From: Hyalella azteca
Taxonomy: Eukaryota; Arthropoda; Malacostraca; Amphipoda; Hyalellidae
NCBI RefSeq assembly: GCF_000764305.2
Contig: NW_025946489.1
Span: 1-64,000 of the forward strand
Direction: 5' to 3'
Length of the DNA: 64,000 nucleotides
The first letter of the stretch is position 1. Every line of letters begins with the position of its first letter. Made by a program: the position numbers and the translations under genes. This document shows positions 47,311 to 60,200 of the stretch, in pieces. The notes under the pieces are model-generated. The model was not told where the DNA came from and ran no database searches. It worked only from the letters and a program-made list of their open reading frames with translations.

Positions 47311-48249
47311 CCTCTAGTTTAGTCAGAATACTATCTCAAATAGATCGATGCGAGCGCAAAAACAGAAGAATATAAATACAACCATATATAATTTTTGGAA
47401 GGCTGGATCGTGCTTGCGTACTGCGGCGGCTCTTAATTGATAATGCTGGAAAAAATTCAGCCTCATTATATTTCATTGGAATCATTGGCTGCATATTACT
47501 AAGAAACTGGTGAGCGATGGTAAAAAATAAAAATAAATGATCAAATGGAAAATTTTTTTGGAATTGGTAAGCCTGTGTAAGTAGTAAGAAATCTGACAAG
47601 AAATCGACCGTGGAAAGCGACTGAGAGGTCTCCAAAGAATGTACTAGTACTGGGGTAATCAACGTGCCTATATATTACGGTGAGTAACCGACCTGCTTGC
47701 GATTGAGCTTTGTAATCTCATGGAAGGGTTAGTGTTGGGTCGACCTTTATTATATGTTTCATTGTTCTTAAATACATATAATTCATGTGGATTGTGGAGC
47801 CAAAAGAAATAAATGTTTATTAATGAAGAGATTTTTAGTTTTTTTTTTTTTTTGTGGACGCTCAACCGTGTTTCATTTTCCAACAAATTTCTCGGTATTT
47901 TTTATATTTATCTTATTTTTGTAAACAAATTAGAAAGTTTGATATCGTGAGACTATTTATTATTCATACAGAAACGGAATAGAAACTAGCCCCCTTTTCC
48001 GCTTACCTCGTTTGTTTTTACAATCCATTCGTTAATATTTGGCATTTGCTCTCTGAAAAAATTATTTCGCATGGCGTTATACACATGAAATGTTTACTTG
48101 AAGCGCATATTAATAAAAATTTCAAAACTTTTGATGTTGAATAATAACTTTTAGCTTAATTTAATTCTTTGCTTGCAGAAGGTAATTTGTTGAGCATTTT
48201 CATTTTCGCATTTCCTCTTTATCATGTCTGCAAGTTTTTGATCACGTTT

Positions 48250-49470
48250 CTATTCGCAAATTGATCTTTTCGGCGCACGTAAGGTACAGGTTGAACATAT
48301 TGAAGAATTCCTGCATCAATTATGTGAACAAATTATCTCTAGCTCATTGCGATAAAGTTGTAGGCTTAGAGATCGAATATGAGACCGAGTAGGAGGCTGG
48401 GTTCCAAAAATTGTTGCGTTAGATTGCACCACCAGCCAAGATTGAGGAGCGCACATTATTTTGTGGAGTAAAAGACCAAAATTAAATTATTGCTTCGTGA
48501 GTGTAATACATTGTAGCTAATTTTCTTGGCTTGCATATCCTGGTATTCATTAAGAATTCTTCTAAGAAAAATTATACCGATAGTAGGGTCAAGTATTGAC
48601 TTGAACTTTGAACCTTATTATGCCCCCAGTGTTACGCGTGGTAGCGGTGAACCTGCCAAAGAGTGATTCAACCCAGGTTTTCTTATTTTCCGACGCTTCG
48701 TATTAATTGTTTTTGGTAGACGAGGTCTAACGTTTTTCATTCTGCTACTAGACCTTGGAGTGTGAGCTTCCCTCTCTTGTGCTTCTCGTGACAAGTGCGC
48801 CAGTGCTGTAAGATCTGAATGTAAGTACCTACCACATCTGCTACTGTTGTTTATTCACTGTAATTAAGATTATTATTTCGTAGAGGTCGTATGAACAAAA
48901 TTTGTTATTTTTCATCAACTACCATTCGAAAGCATGTTGTTATAAACTTTTTGGGGAAGTTAGGATCGTGTTTTAATTATCATATCAGTTTTATTGTTAC
49001 TGATTTAAAAATATTGGCTCTTTAGGTTTTGGCAGAACCATTTGCTATTAGCAATTAGAAATTCTCGTGCGATGCGAAAATATCAATGTCTATTCGTAGT
49101 AAAAATTACTTGCGAATAATTTCTCACCATTCTATTTTTGAGATCGGTTAGCCTGTGAAATAAATTTGGCGAAGACTTCGGAATATGCTCGAATTTAATA
49201 AAAACTGAAATTATGTTGGATTAATGACCAAGAAGGTAATTGTAACATGCACGTGTCTGAGAGCTCCCGCGTAATTTTTTGCGGTTCTATGATAACGAGT
49301 TTCGAAGTATTTACATTTGTAATAATATGTACATCATCCGCTATAGTGGTTTCTACACCGTAATTAGTCAGAATACTATTTCAATTTGAAGGTATGAACG
49401 AAATTATTGGCTGTTGTTCATCAGCGAACTATCGGAAACATATTATTGTCAACTTATGTATACATAAGTT
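48250..49470. repeat. Right arm of the long inverted repeat
   Basis: Inverted match to 42530-43900. Landmarks: the GACCGAGTAGGAGGCTGGGT block (inverted at about 43740), GAAAGCATGTTGTT and CGTGCGATGCGAAAA. No coding. Confidence 0.7.
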
Positions 49471-50122
49471 GACAATAATATGTTTCCGATAGTTCGCTGA
49501 TGAACAACAGCCAATAATTTCGTTCATACCTTCAAATTGAAATAGTATTCTGACTAATTACGGTGTAGAAACCACTATAGCGGATGATGTACATATTATT
49601 ACAAATGTAAATACTTCGAAACTCGTTATCATAGAACTTATGTATACATAAGTTGACAATAATATGTTTCCGATAGTTCGCTGATGAACAACAGCCAATA
49701 ATTTCGTTCATACCTTCAAATTGAAATAGTATTCTGACTAATTACGGTGTAGAAACCACTATAGCGGATGATGTACATATTATTACAAATGTAAATACTT
49801 CGAAACTCGTTATCATAGAACTTATGTATACATAAGTTGACAATAATATGTTTCCGATAGTTCGCTGATGAACAACAGCCAATAATTTCGTTCATACCTT
49901 CAAATTGAAATAGTATTCTGACTAATTACGGTGTAGAAACCACTATAGCGGATGATGTACATATTATTACAAATGTAAATACTTCGAAACTCGTTATCAT
50001 AGAACTTATGTATACATAAGTTGACAATAATATGTTTCCGATAGTTCGCTGATGAACAACAGCCAATAATTTCGTTCATACCTTCAAATTGAAATAGTAT
50101 TCTGACTAATTACGGTGTAGAA
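49285..50122. repeat. Exact 184-bp palindrome followed by 184-bp tandem copies
   Basis: 49285-49468 is the reverse complement of the unit starting at 49453; the two overlap in CTTATGTATACATAAG. Unit starts are at 49453, 49637, 49821 and 50005, exactly 184 bp apart and seemingly identical, and the last copy stops at the N at 50123. Confidence 0.9.
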
Positions 50123-50123
50123 N
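50123..50123. other. Undetermined base (N), probable gap or collapsed join
   Basis: The only N in the window. It sits exactly where the 184-bp tandem array stops and the inverted copy of 47221-47310 begins. Confidence 0.9.
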
Positions 50124-50939
50124 GGAAGAAAACACTGAAGCGAGAGACCAAGAAAATCAGAGCAAGACAAAGAAAATTGGAGCTGCGATTTATCTTACTG
50201 CTATTAATCGCTAGCCTGCGTAACACTATTAAGGGGCACACTATTTCATGTAAGGCTCAAAGTTTCCAGACATGTCCGTCTGAAAACGCTTCCTACAAAC
50301 AGGATTGAATTTTCGATGAAAGAATTGATGTGAAGTTGAATCGCAGGCTAATAGTTCATTCCCGCTCATAATACACCTGGTATACTTTATAGACGATTCC
50401 AGACTCATTCTACAAAAAATTTCTCACCTGCTTCAATAATCAGGGTAAGGAATATTAAATTTAGATAGTTAAATATTATTCGTAATTTATTTTTGGTGCC
50501 GATCCTTAATGTGTATTGACTTTTTTACCTCTACACTCAGTTTCCCCCAAGAATTGTTATTTTTTACAGTTTAAGTATAATATTTTCATATAAAAAGTCA
50601 TAGAATAGAATAGAAGTGTCGGAGCTGAAGAAGTAGGCCCATGGCCTGTTGCCGATTCTTGAACTTTTCGTGACTTGATTCACAAGGGATCCGGCCTTTG
50701 GAACCCGATCTTTCCATAGCTGACGATTGATTGAGATAGCTGCTGGACTTATTGCCTGGTCCGTAATTTGCTAGGCATTTTAAGAATGAACATATGCTCC
50801 TGCATAGCTTTGTCTAGTCTGTTTTTGAAGATGTTCACACTCGGAGCGTCAACGATGCTTACAGGTAGGCTGTTCCACATGTCGGTGACTCGAAGCGAGA
50901 AGAAATGTTGTCGCATGGATGTGTTCCAACGCTGTTTTT

Positions 50940-52231
50940 TTAGTTTATAGCCGTGGCCCCTGGTGTTGGTTCTTGATCAAATTCTAGTAATCCTTCTGGG
51001 ACCTTGTATAAGTCATGAGTATACTTGTATACTTCAATGAGGTCCCCACGCAGACGTCGATAACTGAGGCTTGGAAGCTTCATAATCTTTAATCTTTCCT
51101 CATAGGACTTGCCTTTCAAGCCCGGAACTATTCTTGTTGCGCGTCTTTGAACACTCTCTACTAAATTTCTGTCCTTTTCAAATTTCGGTGACCATACGAC
51201 GTTTCCAAACTCTAGGTTCGGGCGTGCGACAGCAACAAACAACTGCTTCATCGTTCCTGCATCTAGGAACTCGAAAGAGCGTCTGATCAGTCCAAGTCGT
51301 TTATTGGCTTTATTAACTTGACCTTCAATATGCTTAGAAAATTTCAACTCATTGTCGATGTTACCTCCTAAATCCATTTCCGTTGTCGACTTCGACATCA
51401 TCACTCTGTCGTTGCAACCGTGTCTTCTCATACTGTAATCTTGCTGTTCATTATTCTTGCCAAGGTGGATAACTTTAATACATTTGTCAGCTTTAAAACG
51501 CAGCTGCCACTTATCAGCCCAATCTAACAGCCTGTCAAGATCAACTTGCAACTGTACTTTTTGCGACGTATTCTTCGCTGTATTATAAATTTTTGTGTCG
51601 TCAGCATACATCGAGCAAACGCTAGACACAGCTTCTGGCAGATCGTTTATAAACGCAACGAATAGAATAGGCCCGAGAACGCTTCCTTGTGGCACGCCGC
51701 TGCGCACTGAAGCCCAGTCTGATGAGGACCCATTAATTTAATACTGACACGTTGTCGCCTCCCTACTAGAAAATCTCTGATCCATTTGAGTACATTACTC
51801 TCAATCCCCAAAGACTTCAGTTTACGCAACAGCCGCTCATGTGGGACACTGTCAAATGCCTTGGCAAAATCGAGGTACACTGCATCTACTGGCTCCCTTT
51901 CGTCCAGCAGGCTGGTCCATTCGTTCAGAGTCGACAAGAGGTTAGTGGTGCAGAATCTCCGGGCAATAAAGCCATGTTGACAGTCTGATAGGAGATTATT
52001 AGCAGTCAGATGATCTATCAATCGACCCCTCACAACAGATTCTATTACCTTGCAAACGACACTTGTCAAACTGACAGGGCGATAGTTGCCCGGGCAGCTT
52101 TTGTCACCTTTTTTGAATAATGGTGTCACTTGAGCTTCTTTCCAGTCAGCCGGCAAAATTCCTTCGTTCAAAGTTTTTCGAAAAAGTGACGTCAGAGGGC
52201 CGGCTAGGACAGTTGCTAAAGGCCCGTTCAC
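50940..52231 (-). pseudogene. CR1 ORF2 reverse transcriptase
   Basis: Motifs in order: EGILPADWKEAQVTPLFKKG, NYRPVSLTSVVCKVIES, LLSDCQHGF, VYLDFAKAFDSVPHERLL (catalytic Asp), then a frameshift near 51700, SGVPQGSVLGPILFVAFIND and CSMYADDTKIYNT, followed by the thumb (FVAVARPNLEFGNVVWSPKF). Both catalytic blocks survive; the one obvious break in the RT core is the frameshift between them. It ends with the conserved C-terminal ...LYKVPEGLLEF region. Confidence 0.9.
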
Positions 52232-52264
52232 ACTAGGGGCAACATACGAGAATCAAGTGCCTCA

Positions 52265-52304
52265 AAGCGCATGCAGAGGCGCTTTGCAGCCTCTGCATGC
52301 GCTT
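52265..52304. repeat. Perfect 16-bp inverted repeat with 8-bp loop
   Basis: AAGCGCATGCAGAGGC pairs exactly with GCCTCTGCATGCGCTT across GCTTTGCA. The loop side also allows an alternative CAAAGCGC/GCGCTTTG hairpin. Confidence 0.9.
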
Positions 52305-52549
52305 CTTGACCGATTGACGAGCTAGCGATTGACAGGAGCCATGCCACATGCAACACAAGCGCGGCGCTTAGTAGATAGCTATTAAAGAATTGATATCACT
52401 TGAATCGCAAATTAACTAATAATTTAAATTAAATTAAAAATTTATATCAAATTAAAAATCTAAATTAATTAATTAAATAAATTCAATTCGTTCTATGGTT
52501 TCAATGTATTAATTTGTGACTTCTGATTTGTGATTCTAGATTCTACGAA

Positions 52550-52575
52550 CTGACGATGGAGCTGGTCTCCGAAAC
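52550..52575 (+). ncRNA. Hammerhead-ribozyme-like core motif
   Basis: CTGACGA, then a GGAG/CTCC stem with a CTGGT loop, then GAAAC. This matches the two conserved hammerhead strands and a short stem II. Stems I and III are not convincing here. The same motif, with T for C in the first box, is in the inverted repeat at 62.1-62.8 kb. Confidence 0.45.
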
Positions 52576-52981
52576 GTTTTCTATAAAGATATGAATTTTT
52601 GTGGACTATTCTTTGCTTTTAAATTCTTAGTTAGTAAATAGCTGTCTGTGGTCTAGTACGTAAGGTTGATTGTGTACGCTGGTCCGGCACACCAAATGTT
52701 GACTAACACCACTCTCGTTTGGAGTCACTCTCTAGTAGAGCGCCTAATTGATCTTTATAGAGAACAGTAATGCCTATGGAGTGTTCGGTCAAAGGAGTAC
52801 AAAAATCGAAATGCAAATAATGTAAGTTATTTTTACATGACGTGTTCAGTTTATGTGATTGTAGCAACTCCTGACAATTTATGCATTACCGTTTAGCGAT
52901 TTCAAAGGATGATATAATATCGGTACGAATATTGGAACTTTTTATTTAAGAATAGACTATATTTTTTATAAACTATCTTTT

Positions 52982-53790
52982 TTAATGTGCTAGTTCTCTA
53001 ATTATGATGCCTATGCTAAATTCTCGTTTACAACTGGCATAGTGCGAAGAATGACGGACCGCAGCACACAGCTCACGCTTCCGAGGCGTCTTTTCTGTAC
53101 AGCACTTAAGTCTGAAAAACAATGATTGGTGATGGCTTTTGCCCAACGGAGCCTCGTGACGAAGCTCATCTAACATTGATTCATCACTGGTAAACACCAG
53201 GTCTAGAATATTGGGAGTCTGTTTACTTCTGTAATGGGTTGAATTGGTAACGTGCTGGACTAGGAAGGAGTCTCTTACTGACTCCATGAACAAGGATGCT
53301 GGGTGATTTTCTTCCCTTGGAGAGGATCCATCCATCCAGTCTAGCTCTGGATGATTAAAATCACCAACGATCAACGTGTGTGACCTACTGAAAGTCATGC
53401 TGGGTAAAAGACTGTTTAGTACTTTATCGTTATCAGAAGAACTGTTTGGTGATCTATACACGATGCCTATGAGGAGGCTATCTTTGCCTCTTAGAGAAGT
53501 TCGCACCACACTGATTCTCTAGCTGATTGATGTTCTGCAGATAACTTGACTTGCTGGGCCCCATAAGAGGTACTAACCCACAAAGCTACACCTCTACTGC
53601 ACTGCTCTTCATTTAAGTTATGAAAACAATCAAAACCTGGCAACTGAAATTCAACAGGTAAAATTCCCCCCCCCCCGTGATTTTTAGGGAGTGTTTCTGT
53701 AATACAAATAATGTCTATGCGCTCGTTTTCAATCACACTTAATAGTTCACTTCTTTTGTCAAAACGGAATCCGAGTTCGTGTAAAAACAT
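52982..53790 (-). pseudogene. CR1 ORF2 endonuclease
   Basis: N-terminal piece: ENERIDIICITETLPKNHGG (catalytic Glu), then after a frame change near 53500, LLIGIVYRSPNSS, HTLIVGDFNHPELDW (catalytic Asp/Asn) and ILDLVFTSDESMLDEL. The last AP-endonuclease histidine motif (SHHQSLFF) is present. The true N-terminus (KCFYTNSDS) lies in another frame upstream, so a further frameshift sits near 53770. A ten-base C run lies at about 53667-53676. Confidence 0.85.
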
Positions 53791-53875
53791 TTTACAGCTT
53801 TTTCTGCACTTTCACTTTGATTCATGCGTTTATTTCTTACGTTATTTACAGGCCTGGTTCTATGGACATGACTTC

Positions 53876-54864
53876 TTACTTGTCTTCCAGCTCCGCTGAC
53901 TGACCGTGTGCGGTCGGTGTTGTCTTGACATCGTGAAATTGGTCGACCCGAGTCTCCATGCTTTTCCGCCTGATTATCTCCTGCCATTTCTTGCGAAAAT
54001 TTTCTCTCTCTATAGGGGTACCATCCTTCTTAACAAAGACTGAATTAAACTCTGTAGATTCACTTAGTTTTCTCGCAGCCTTAAGCACATGTCCGACCTG
54101 GGCTGTCTCCTGCACAGTTACCAGCAGCGCTCTACAGGCGGTAGCGTCTTTCGATCGCAACCTCTTGCATGCCGTTATATTCACAACGACGTTAAGTGCC
54201 TTGGCACAGCAATCAGTAATAAACTCAGCATCCGGAGCATTGCTTTCGGGAACGTTAAACCAAACAAGATTAAGTTTTCTTCTCTCTCTATCCAGCAGTT
54301 CACGAGTGCTCTCGTTGGCGAGATCAGAGATGACATCTTTGCGGCCTTTACCTTCTGTGTTATCGTTATTTTCTCTTGTGTGCAGATAAGCTTTCATTTC
54401 CACCAGCTCGTTTCGTAACGAGTGTAATTCGCTACGCAACAAGCTCAGTTCTTTCTTGTGGTTCTCTTCCATTTTGGCACTCTTTCTCAACTCCTGTTTG
54501 ATGGTTTCTTCCATTTCGGCCTTAAAGACAGAAAACATAGAAGAGCACTTCTCTTCCACCATTTTTCGCTTTTTACCGCGCTAAGTGCAGGTTGTTGGCA
54601 GTCCTGGCAAAACCAGTGTACTGACTTGTTTTTACGAATAACCGCGCAGTCTGTCTTGCTCAACTTTGCACAAATGTTGCAGACGATATCCCCGCAACGA
54701 TCACAGGCCACTGTAGCGTCATTGACGTTAATCGAAACCAGCTTGCAAAATTTACAAATTTCCTCTCGCTCATTTTGCGATTTGATCTTCGCATTCGGTT
54801 TAATAGGACTGAAAGCCTTCTCAATTAATCTTTTTCCTCTCTGACCAGCCATCTTGAAATGCAA
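53876..54864 (-). pseudogene. CR1 ORF1 with PHD finger and coiled coil
   Basis: 54864-54487 encodes a PHD-type zinc finger: CKFCK, CDRCG, CNICAK, HWFCQDC. A one-base shift in an A run near 54563 breaks it from the next part, 54562-53876. That part has a heptad-like coiled coil (EETIKQELRKSAKMEENHKK and onwards), then an RRM-like region (LVWFNVPES). ORF1 proteins of this type bind element RNA. Otherwise well preserved. Confidence 0.85.
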
Positions 54865-54900
54865 GTGCTAGATAAACACAAGTTAAAAAACCGAAATCAA

Positions 54901-56011
54901 GTTGAGTAAAAATTGTTTGATTGTTCAAAATTGTTACAGACTTGAGAGTAAGCGGCTTTCAGAGAGCGGCGATCTCAGCGGCTTAGGTGTTCAAGGGAAG
55001 AGCTAGGCTAGGAAGAGGTAGGCGCGAGAACAAAGGCTTATTGTCCCGCGTGGGCCAGGGCGTGAGCGTTACCCTCGCGGCAACCCTCTACTGACTCTAC
55101 AAGTCCGCGTTATTTAAAAATGAAAACACTTTCACTTGTTTGGCTTGTTCATTCAAATTGCACTCTCTTTTACTGACTTCACTGAACTGAACTGAAATTC
55201 GGTTATTCTCTGGCACGGATCATAAAAAAAATGCGAAGAGAGTTCCGAAAACGGCACAGTAAAGAGTTAAAAATTTAGAAATTTGGGACCACGAGCACGA
55301 GCGTCCTTTCTCAACCACGGCTTAACGGAGACTCAAAGTCATCCACAACTTCATTTTTTGATCTTTCTGTGGGGGTTCTAATCATTATAATAGAAACAAA
55401 TTTTTCAGGAGCTAATCACGTAGAATGATTAATCATCAAAAAAAGTTATGATCTATCGCTACATCACTTTATCCTCTTCTGTATAAATATATTTGAATTT
55501 CCGAGTAAACTCGCAATCGAAACACACAGAGAATACGTTAAGAAACAGAAACGAGAAACACGTGGCGTGCTAATCAACTGCCCGCGGGGGTGCGAGTTAA
55601 ATGCATTATGATGCACCATATTATTACAATTATTACAATTTATCACCACATCCTGTACGATACCCCACGACAAGATATTTACAAGTGAGAAAATCGTATC
55701 GATAATCATACGTCGAATAATTTCGTTCAACAACGCTAACTAATCTAGCAAGCGCTGCAAATTATACAGACTATCTTATACATATTTTCTGCTTTCGAAT
55801 TTGGCTAATAATTCATAATGGATAAACAATATTATAGTAAATGATATAATTGACATATTGACAAACATTTAATATTTTTTGAACATCGCATAAAATACAG
55901 GAATATTCGTAAGTACAAGCAATAGAATGTATATGCACGTCCCACAAAAGATTGGGTTACTGAGGTCAAAACAAATTTTATTATCAAGTCCACAGTTTAT
56001 TCTCTAAACCA
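54901..56011. other. Stretch upstream of the CR1 element, no gene seen
   Basis: 54900-55340 may include the CR1 5' untranslated region (GC-richer). 55340-56011 is AT-rich with no recognised feature. Confidence 0.4.
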
Positions 56012-56090
56012 GTGGTCCCAAACTTTTTCAGGCTGGTGCCTCCTAAGGCTCCCCAGTGAATCTCTAGCGCCCCCCCCCCTCACGAAACGC
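56012..56090 (+). mobile_element. hAT-like transposon terminus, second copy
   Basis: CAGTGGTCCCAAACTTTTTC followed by a region ending CTCCCCAGTG and a poly-C run, matching the terminus at 308-361 in opposite orientation. Other end not found. Confidence 0.6.
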
Positions 56091-57264
56091 ATATAAAAAC
56101 AAACGCCTCTTTCTTGATATTTAGTACGCTGCAATTTTAAAAGAGGGAGGTTAAACACAGATGTGTATTTCACAAATAGAGCCCCATTTAGTAAACCAAT
56201 ATATTTTTTCAGTTTTAACTGTTTCAGCACTAGAAATTCAAGCTTTTCGGCCGGACTCGTGGCCGGTCCCTCAGCCGGCCTCACGGTCGCTCTCCAAATT
56301 CAGTGACCAAGGAATGTATCCCAAACTAATGAACACAGCTCGATAAAACTTGGAACACGTATTCATTAGGACCTAACGGTGATGTTTATCTCTTGAAAAA
56401 TTTTAAACTAAATTAATTATATTTCACCTTCATTCGGGAGTTATACGACGACATGGGCCGAAATTCGCAGTGATCAAAGAATTTATTCCAAACTACTGAA
56501 CAAATTCGAACGAAATATTTAATAAAAATTTCTAACCACCAAGCGGTGATTTTTAGCTCGTGAAAATCTATTCGAGTCTGAGTCATGTTCTGCACGTGTT
56601 GCGTACAAATCGTCAAACAAACGAACAAAATTCTGACTTCGACTTCGCGGACTGTCGCCCCCTACTGCCCTTTCTTCCTCACCGTCCCCCCCCCCAGATC
56701 TTTCCACCGCCTAGAGGAGGGCGATATCGCCCACTGCCCTAAACGAACGCACGTGCGCTGTCCATCGATAATGCAGCGATGTCGCAGTCGGGCCGGCACT
56801 GGCCAACCTATCGCAAGAATTTGGTCATACAAGCTGATTTGTAGGAATTCTCGGGATCGCGTTCTCAATAACGCTATGAAAAATATAACGCACACTGACT
56901 AGTAAACCAGGAGTAAAACACAACAGCACCTTCTAGTGGCAAGAAAAAGTTTTGCGTACCTGTAAAAATGATCAATTCACGATTGTTTATGTTCTTAAAC
57001 ATTTCAGAACATAAAGTTTCTTTGTACGGCTGTGATGGGTGAAAATCACATGAAAAAAATTTGTCCGTATTTCGATGATTTCAAGGACGTTCGTATAGAT
57101 AAATAAAATCTTGAAAATGTTAAAAATATAAGATAAGTAGATGAATTACCAATTATTAAAATGTTCAGCAGTTTGACTTATGCTTATAAGTTATAACACG
57201 TACTTTTAGACGCTTCCATGAGCCTTTGAGGTTCATGTGAAATGAAGGGATTATGTAGTTTATA
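56091..57264. other. Intergenic stretch downstream of the receptor gene
   Basis: Short frames only. It contains C runs and a GC-richer patch at 56640-56830; no gene recognised. Confidence 0.45.
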
Positions 57265-57270
57265 TTTATT
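57265..57270 (-). promoter_or_regulatory. Poly(A) signal AATAAA of the receptor gene
   Basis: AATAAA on the minus strand, 18 bp after the stop codon of the ion-channel gene. The hexamer is canonical; use is inferred from position only. Confidence 0.5.
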
Positions 57271-57287
57271 TTTCCAGTTTTATGGCT

Positions 57288-60200
57288 TCAAATTTTGTCA
57301 CCTGCAATTAGGGTGTAGAATAGCAAGAACGTAAAGAAAACAATGGTGAGCATCCCGAAAAGAGCGAAGTTAAGAATTTTAACTTTCTTGATAATGAAAA
57401 TTTCTTCGTATGATTTCTTACCGCGTTCGTTATCAGAAATAAGCTTATGATGATAAAAATTCAAGATTGTATTTGCCAGGACAGTCATGAAACTGAAAGC
57501 AATGAGAGCCGCGTACCATACGTCCAGTAATTTTAGGTAAGACGTTTGCACAGACGACGAATTAGCCTGAGTTAGAAGTGCTGTCAAGACAAGCAAAGCA
57601 GTTAGCGATACCATTATTCGTTCATTGAAGTCTTCCACACGAAAAATAGCCGTTGAAAAGGAGATAAGTACGATAAGAAGGCTTGTAAAGTAGCTGTTGA
57701 GAACGTGATAGCCGTACAAACTTTGCAATTCAATGATCAGAGATACAGAATGGTTATCGTTCACCTCCTTCCTCCAAGTCCGGGAAACCCAATACTCTCT
57801 AACGTCATTGCGTCCGCTGAATTTCACGTCTTCTTCAGGCTGGTCCGCGAAACGTTCATAAACGATTTGTCGGAACTCTGTGGCGTCTACCCATATGTTG
57901 AGTTCGCATTTCTGGTCGCCGAAGGGGTACTTGCGCAGGTTGAACTGGCAGGGGATTCTGAATATCCCCGTGAGGCTGTACACGAGCTCGAACGATGAGC
58001 CGTTCAGGTGGCGACCTGCCGAAAGAATGTTCGTTGAATGTATACAGGATACATGCATACAGAATTCGCCGTGCCAACAGAAGATTTTTTTAAATGGACA
58101 TAGAATTTGCCTTGTCAAAAGAAGATTCTTTATATTTATACTGATATTGTCAGCTGTTTGAATCAAGGGAGTATACTGGCCTATTTGATATTCAGCACTC
58201 ACGTTTTAAGTATTGGGAAAAAATAGCGCAGCCATGAATCACAAAATTTAAGCACCAGTCATCCCTGAAAGGACTCACCCATATAAGGGTCGTCCACTGA
58301 TTCAATGGGTGGGATGTCAGAATATAAATCCACCATGCATCCGTCCGTATTTTCTTCCGGTACAGAGACCCAATGTCCTTGAGGGTGGCCATCGGCAGCT
58401 ATGTATTTTGGGGACCAAATATCCTTACACTCGATGTTTTTATACTGGATGGGATTCCAAACCGTTAGGCGTGGATCTTTCCAGTGCACTCCAAAGGTTA
58501 GGTCGACATCTGCGTAGAAATTACTTGTTTGTATTGGGGCGATTGAATACACAATGAAGAAGTACCGTATTCGTACGACGTCATCATCTTTGAGAGGCGG
58601 TGGCATTACCAAATTATTGTATCCCGCGTCTTTCACGATGAATGTGCATTCATCTTCATCGCTCTTGTCGCCACATTGTGTGATTCCATCGCACCTGAAA
58701 TGATTTGGCAAGCATGCTCCCGACGTACAACTAAATGTTTGTGAATGACAAGATGAGAATGCTAAGGTTGAATTGGCCTCTCCACATGCCCAAATGCTTC
58801 TGATCAACGGTAGAGTTGAATCTCCCGTTACGCACGACTCTTTGTGAAGATTCGACTTGATAATCCACTTATTATCAGAATATTTCATCAGTGAACTGAA
58901 ACCTTTCAGTACCCAAGATCCATCAGACAAGGTAATGAGCACATACTCGCGGTCAAACGGTCCAACTTTTCCATAAACGCGAAAAATCAGCGATGTTTTA
59001 ATTTTGCACAACCCAAACCTAAGTGAATCGTAGCAAGGGCGTAAGTGCAACGATCCATTCCGCAGCAACACTGAACACCATGATTTGAAATTTCCCTTTG
59101 TATTGTTAAGGCTCTGCATCCAAGATAAAATACTATCCTGGTTTCGTGTCGAGGAAGATATTGCCGCAATCTCTGGTGCGTAAATAACCGCATCTTCTGT
59201 AGTGAGGGCCGACCCTTGAAACTTTGAGCATTGTTCGACATGAGAGAAATAGGAACTAGAGCTGTTCAATTTTAGTATCGAGTATTCATCCAGGCACAAT
59301 GTGTCCAGCGAGGATGTTACCTCACTCCTGTAAATGATTTTGGACATATTCAATTCCGTGTTGCAAGATGTCGATAGATTGAATTCATGTGCGTATGAAA
59401 CCTGGAAATTTGTAATGTCTATCCACTTCTTCGAGGTTGATGACATATCTAGATGACATATTTCTGTCAGCATCATTTGAGCATCGAGCAAGGTTCCATT
59501 GTCAGTATAAAGCTCGTAGCTTTCTGCATTCAACGACAAATTATATTGAATGCTCCTAAATTTGAATTTTTCAACTTCAAACATTGCAGAGAAGTCGAAG
59601 TCATCTGCTTCGTAGAGCGGGAACTTGCTTGGCTCACGCCCCCCTCCAATCTGCACGTGAACCTGTAATGATGTGGATAGTTAACATTTTCATTCAACTG
59701 TCATGGTAATTATTTTAGACAATAGCGGTAAAATTAGCTATACTTAAGATATAAAAGGACAAATTTTTAATCTGGTTCTATGTCAATAAACCCGTACCAT
59801 TGACTGGTTGAAATCAACCACGAGTAGAAGCCTCAACCATTTATTGGCTGGGAAGTGAGTGAGTAGATGATGGCTGCCGGATGGTAGGCTAAGCTCTAAC
59901 TCGCTCGACGGCAACATTCCTATGGGAGATATAGATTTACTGGCCCAATAATGAAGCCAAAGTGAAATCTGTGCAAATTTTACATGCGCTGTTCCAGAAG
60001 CCAAGGTTAAATCATGACTAAATTTAGATTTGCTTGCAGAATTTTCTGTGTATTTTAAAATCATTCACTATGTTCATAAGTCCATAAGTCTAATATCTCG
60101 ATTAACTTCAAAACGAAACAATATAGAAATAAAGATTCATTTTATGAAATATTGTTCGTTTAACAGAGGAACAATAAATGACCTGCATATTTAATATAAG

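Larger units (their letters stand above)
52217..52981. other. Unrelated 0.77-kb block replacing the CR1 linker
   Basis: Between endonuclease and RT the usual CR1 linker is missing and this sequence sits instead. It starts near AAAGGCCCGTTCACACTAGG. It contains a perfect 16-bp stem with an 8-bp loop (52265-52280 with 52289-52304) and a hammerhead-like motif (52550-52575). No TIR or target duplication recognised. Confidence 0.6.
50600..54900 (-). mobile_element. CR1-type LINE, nearly full length, disrupted
   Basis: Minus strand: ORF1 with a PHD finger (54864-53876), ORF2 endonuclease (53790-52982), a replaced linker (52217-52981), RT (52231-50940) and a 3' end with the ATTCTATTCTAT-type tail at about 50600-50615. 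Short repeated 3' tails and a PHD-bearing ORF1 are CR1 hallmarks. Three other 3' fragments of the family are in the window. Confidence 0.88.

Noticed and set aside
53958..54389. 143-codon plus-strand frame
   Set aside because: Antisense to the CR1 ORF1 coiled-coil region.
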